A stretch of DNA of 64,000 nt from Tardiphaga sp. vice304 (lineage in GTDB: Bacteria; Pseudomonadota; Alphaproteobacteria; Rhizobiales; Xanthobacteraceae): assembly GCF_007018905.1 (NCBI RefSeq), contig NZ_CP041402.1, forward strand, positions 1,290,001 through 1,354,000, read 5' to 3'. Numbering within the stretch: position 1 is the first letter of the stretch; every line of letters begins with the position of its first letter. The notes under the pieces were generated by a model. That model was not told the DNA's origin, ran no database searches, and was given only the letters and a program-made list of their open reading frames with translations. The translations under genes were made by a program, and so were the position numbers. Shown in pieces: positions 62,424-64,000 of the stretch.

Positions 62424-63638
62424 ATGAGCGTGCGCCCCCAGACCAAGGACAGACCGGCCCCGACGCATTTCCAGTGGGACGACGCGTTCCTGCTCGACGA
62501 CCAGCTCACCGAAGACGAGCGCATGATCCGCGACACCGCGCGCGCTTACGCCCAGGACAAGCTGCTGCCGCGCGTCTCGGACGCCTATTTGAATGAGCAC
62601 ACCGACCGCGAGATCTTCAACGAGATGGGCGAACTCGGCCTGATCGGCATCACGTTGCCGGAAGATTATGGCTGCGCCAATGCCTCTTACGTCGCCTACG
62701 GCCTCGTCGCCCGCGAGATCGAGCGCGTCGATTCCGGCTACCGCTCGATGAACTCGGTGCAGTCGTCGCTGGTGATGTACCCGATCTACGCCTATGGCGA
62801 CGAAGCCCAGCGCAAGAAGTACCTGCCCAAGCTCGCCTCCGGCGAGTGGGTCGGCTGCTTCGGCCTGACCGAGCCCGATGCCGGCTCGGATCCCGGCGGC
62901 ATGAAGACCCGCGCCGAGAAGTGCGCAGATGGCTACCGCATCACCGGCTCCAAGATGTGGATCTCGAACGCGCCGATCGCCGACGTGTTCGTGGTGTGGG
63001 CGAAGTCGGCCGAACACAACAACCAGATCCGCGGCTTCATCCTCGAGAAGGGCATGAAGGGCCTCACCGCGCCGAAGATCGGCGGCAAGCTCTCCTTGCG
63101 CGCCTCGATCACCGGCGAGATCGTGATGGACGGCGTGGTGGTCGGCGAGGAAGCGCTGCTGCCCAACGTCTCCGGCCTGAAGGGCCCGTTCGGCTGCCTC
63201 AACCGTGCCCGCTACGGCATCTCCTGGGGCGTGCTCGGCGCCGCCGAGGACTGCATGGCGCGTGCCCGCCAGTACACGCTGGACCGCAAGCAGTTCAATC
63301 GCCCGCTCGCTGCCACGCAATTGGTGCAGAAGAAGCTCGCCGACATGCTGACCGAAATCTCGCTCGGCCTGCAGGGTTCGTTACGCGTCGGCCGGCTGAT
63401 GGACGAGGGCAACTTCCACCCCGACATGATCTCGGTAGTGAAGCGCAACAACTGCGGCAAGTCGCTGGACATCGCGCGGATGGCCCGCGACATGCACGGC
63501 GGCAACGGCATCCAGGTCGAATACCATGTCATGCGCCACGCCCAGAACCTCGAGACGGTGAACACTTACGAGGGCACGCATGACGTCCACGCGCTGATCC
63601 TCGGCCGCGCCATCACCGGCATCCAGGCGTTCGGCTAG
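62424..63638 (+). CDS. gcdH: Glutaryl-CoA dehydrogenase
   Basis: 404 residues. Acyl-CoA dehydrogenase fold with the glutaryl-CoA markers: the substrate-carboxylate Arg in [23 protein letters not shown]-site [20 protein letters not shown] and [18 protein letters not shown], and the catalytic Glu in [20 protein letters not shown]. It oxidises and decarboxylates glutaryl-CoA to crotonyl-CoA in lysine, hydroxylysine and tryptophan breakdown. Single gene here. Notable because the kinase/lyase pair at 20.5-23 kb may feed the same pathway. Confidence 0.94.
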   Translation: MSVRPQTKDRPAPTHFQWDDAFLLDDQLTEDERMIRDTARAYAQDKLLPRVSDAYLNEHTDREIFNEMGELGLIGITLPEDYGCANASYVAYGLVAREIERVDSGYRSMNSVQSSLVMYPIYAYGDEAQRKKYLPKLASGEWVGCFGLTEPDAGSDPGGMKTRAEKCADGYRITGSKMWISNAPIADVFVVWAKSAEHNNQIRGFILEKGMKGLTAPKIGGKLSLRASITGEIVMDGVVVGEEALLPNVSGLKGPFGCLNRARYGISWGVLGAAEDCMARARQYTLDRKQFNRPLAATQLVQKKLADMLTEISLGLQGSLRVGRLMDEGNFHPDMISVVKRNNCGKSLDIARMARDMHGGNGIQVEYHVMRHAQNLETVNTYEGTHDVHALILGRAITGIQAFG

Positions 63639-63649
63639 CGCTCTTGCTA

Positions 63650-63812
63650 ACCCTCCCGCCGTGCGAAGCGAAGCTTCGCTAGGCGGGGAGGGTGGCTCAT
63701 CGTGAGCGAAGCGAACGAAGAGCCGGGTGGGGGGTGCCCCACACTCCGACAGCGCGTGGGGCACCCCCACCCCGGCCTATCGGCCGACCCTCCCCGCAAG
63801 GGGGAGGGGAGC
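63650..63812. repeat. Intergenic palindromic repeat (CCCTCCCGCC... / GCAAGGGGGAGGG type)
   Basis: Same type as 49580..49787: CTAACCCTCCCGCC at the left, CCTCCCCGCAAGGGGGAGGG at the right, with GCGAAGCGAAGCTTCGCT and GGGGGTGCCCCAC/GTGGGGCACCCCC hairpins inside. Confidence 0.83.
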
Positions 63813-63833
63813 CTCACCTACGGCGCAAACAAC

Positions 63834-64000
63834 ATGAGCGACAACGACGACGTCCCGTTTAACCGCGATTATCCGCTGGTCCCCGGCGTCGTCGATCATG
63901 TCCGCCCCGGCGTGCGTCGCATCCTGTGCAACAATCCGTCGCCATTCACCTTCTCCGGCACCAACAGCTACATCGTGGGCGAAGGCAACGTCGCGATCAT
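63834..64000 (+). CDS. Metallo-beta-lactamase-fold hydrolase, start only
   Basis: The gene runs off the window. From ATG 63834 the first 55 residues read VPFNRDYPLVPGVVDHVRPG, then VRRILCNNPSPFTFSGTNSY and IVGEGNVAI. NPSPFTFxGTNSYIVG is the usual first strand of the glyoxalase-II-like MBL proteins annotated as LACTB2-like. The zinc motif HxHxDH lies beyond the end. Family likely, function not assignable. Confidence 0.8.
   Translation, partial: MSDNDDVPFNRDYPLVPGVVDHVRPGVRRILCNNPSPFTFSGTNSYIVGEGNVAI

Overview
The window looks like chromosome of an alphaproteobacterium of the Nitrobacteraceae/Bradyrhizobiaceae (Bradyrhizobium, Rhodopseudomonas, Afipia and relatives). The reasons are the RegS/RegR redox pair, the cyo quinol oxidase operon, an Omp25/Omp31-type outer membrane protein, the insertion sequence types, and the many GC-rich palindromic repeats between genes. 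This placement is an inference from gene content; no rRNA or marker gene is present.

The window has two very different parts. Positions 1 to about 17,341 are an accessory island. It is visibly poorer in GC and gene-sparse, and it is full of insertion sequences and fragments: a complete IS5/IS1031-type element, a decayed IS66 element with frameshifts in both remaining genes, a second IS5-like element, a complete IS256 element, and remnants of two more transposases. Its cargo is mostly unrecognised. The notable items are a protein with two helix-turn-helix domains joined to a phage Dam-type adenine methyltransferase, a broken second copy of that regulator with a related upstream region, a pair of related proteins of unknown family (8336..8971 and 10500..11291), a reverse transcriptase with a YFDD active site lying against an IS end, and a DUF3800 protein. 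The island appears to end at 17292..17341, where the 3' half of a tRNA-Pro(CGG) gene, from anticodon arm to CCA, stands alone. This is the usual scar of integration into a tRNA gene. No integrase and no intact tRNA are in the window, so the other end lies to the left.

From about 17.35 kb onward the sequence is a compact, GC-rich core chromosome. Its blocks are: a DUF2231 membrane protein and a sorbosone/PQQ-type sugar dehydrogenase; a kinase plus class III aminotransferase pair resembling hydroxylysine catabolism; mmsA with a divergent LysR regulator; RegS/RegR; a KefB-type antiporter; a TonB-dependent receptor and divergent nikR sharing a textbook NikR operator (nickel uptake); an aldo/keto reductase; a large divergent catabolic locus (35.0-45.8 kb) with a peptide-type ABC transporter, aldolase-like protein, GntR regulator, histone-deacetylase-like amidohydrolase, GabT and an M20 deacylase; metNIQ and further sulfur-related binding proteins with a YeeE/YedE transporter; cyoABCD with SURF1 and a divergent MFS transporter; a RibB with a decayed RibA-like domain; glutaryl-CoA dehydrogenase; and the start of a metallo-beta-lactamase-fold protein.

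The core is studded with families of palindromic intergenic repeats. I saw none of them in the island, which supports its foreign origin. The most promising material for new biology is the 5.6-11.5 kb part of the island.
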